Assembly: GCA_002104945.1 (NCBI GenBank)
Contig: MCFH01000024.1
Location: forward strand, 310,001-374,000
From: Piromyces finnis
Taxonomy: Eukaryota > Neocallimastigomycota > Neocallimastigomycetes > Neocallimastigales > Neocallimastigaceae
DNA: 64,000 nucleotides
Reading direction: 5' to 3'
Made by a program: the position numbers and the translations under genes. The stretch's first letter is position 1. Each line of letters starts with the position of its first letter. Shown one piece after another: positions 63,008-64,000 of this stretch. The notes below the pieces were generated by a model. That model had not been told where the DNA came from, searched no databases, and saw nothing but the letters and a program-made list of their open reading frames with translations.

Positions 63008-64000
63008 TTTTCTTTTAAATAATTTTTTAATTTTTTCTCTTTATTATCTTTTTATTTTCTTAATCTCTTAATTTCTTTAAATATCAATGTAGAATAAATA
63101 TAATTGTATATATCTTTTTTTTTTTAACAGAAGAATGTCTGAGAATTTTTAATTTTTACTTTTTTGGTATTCCTTACTTTGTAATTAAATGATAAAGACT
63201 TTACATTATATTATTTTTTATTATTATTATTGTAAATGTTATTTATTACTTTATGTTTTGTTTTATAATTGTAATATTGAAAGAAAACTATAGTAAAGAG
63301 TAAAGTAAAAATAATAAATTTTATTAATTATTATTAGTTAATTATTACTTTTGAAAATATAAAATTTTATTTATTATATTTAGTATTTGAATATAAAAAT
63401 TTTATGATTATTAACTATTACTAAAAAAAAAAAAAAAAAAAAAAAAAACAGAATATAACTACCATGATATATATTTTATATATGCTTATATAAAGATTTT
63501 TTTTGTTTTTGATAAACTATAGAATAAAAAAAAAAGTTCACTAATAATATTAAAGAGTTAATTAAAAATGTAGTTTAATCATTATATATGACTTTCGGGA
63601 AATATTTTTAAAATAATTTATTATAAATTCTATTAATAGAAATAAAGTTCTTTTTATTTTTTTAAAAAAAAAAAACTCTATCATATATATATAATGAAGT
63701 TTTAAATATATATATATATTTAAATATTCATTTGCAAATTCAAATTTTGTAAGTCCTTTTCTATTTTTTAAAACTTTTTAATAACTTTTAAGTTTGTCGT
63801 GCTTAAATAAAAATTTATATATAAAAATATAAAAATATAAAGTTTTCTTTAATAGAAAAGTGGTTCTTCAAATTTCAAAAATATATATATTAAAATATTA
63901 AATATTTACCTGATAAATATCATAAAAACTTTTTCTTTTAAATATAATATTTATTTAAATTTTAAAAAATAATTATAAAATTGCTTTTACATTTAGTACT
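63008..64000. other. Intergenic AT-rich region to window end
   Basis: Upstream flank of the 7TM-RGS gene. Only A/T homopolymers and short AT repeats are visible; no gene or RNA signal. Confidence 0.55.

Overview
The window is a very AT-rich eukaryotic nuclear segment with long homopolymer runs, AT-rich intergenic deserts of up to 6 kb, short AT-rich introns (GTAAGT/GTAAAT/GTATAT donors, TAG/AAG acceptors) and Asn/Gln/Ser-rich and acidic low-complexity proteins. Together with a secreted expansin-like (double-psi barrel) protein, a fungal-type AAA ATPase, dynein light intermediate chain and a 7TM-RGS receptor, this best fits an anaerobic gut fungus (Neocallimastigomycota). That is inference; a Dictyostelium-like amoeba is the main alternative, but gene density here is lower than I would expect for it. 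I reconstructed splice structures by hand. Each multi-exon model quoted sums to a whole number of codons with phases that match at every junction.

0-9.8 kb: tail of a Lys-rich/acidic gene; WKF-domain (C7orf50-like) gene (-); BORCS8-like BORC subunit (-), divergent from an eight-exon MEMO1-family gene (+); a coiled-coil membrane protein (+). 9.8-15.9 kb: gene desert with a decayed roughly 40-bp repeat patch. 15.9-26.3 kb: small type I membrane protein (+); AAA+ ATPase (-) whose reading frame continues upstream across a single in-frame TAA into a second ORF; possible LRR-like remnant; secreted double-psi-barrel protein (+) with 15-bp and 27-bp coding minisatellites. 27-35.5 kb: three minus-strand housekeeping genes: dynein light intermediate chain (9 exons), Elongator subunit ELP4 (6 exons) and an RRM-FtsJ methyltransferase (8 exons). 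The ELP4 gene needs an AT-AC intron with a U12-type 5' splice site.

35.5-44.2 kb: mostly desert around one intronless Gln/Lys-rich gene with richer codon use. 44.2-47.3 kb: LARP1 (La motif plus DM15 repeats). 47.3-51.9 kb: an intergenic landing zone with a GC-rich hairpin island, a tRNA-derived SINE with a 13-bp target-site duplication, and a protein-like fragment interrupted only by TGA. 51.9-53.2 kb: SLC35A-type nucleotide-sugar transporter. 55.3-58.3 kb: bHLH transcription factor. 59.2-63.0 kb: 7TM receptor fused to an RGS domain that is split by a long insertion.

The genes are unrelated housekeeping and signalling functions (dynein transport, tRNA wobble modification, RNA methylation, translation control, Golgi transport, G-protein signalling); nothing suggests a biosynthetic cluster. 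The most notable observations are the AT-AC intron, the SINE, the split RGS domain, the in-frame stop in the AAA gene and the minisatellite-encoded acidic repeats.
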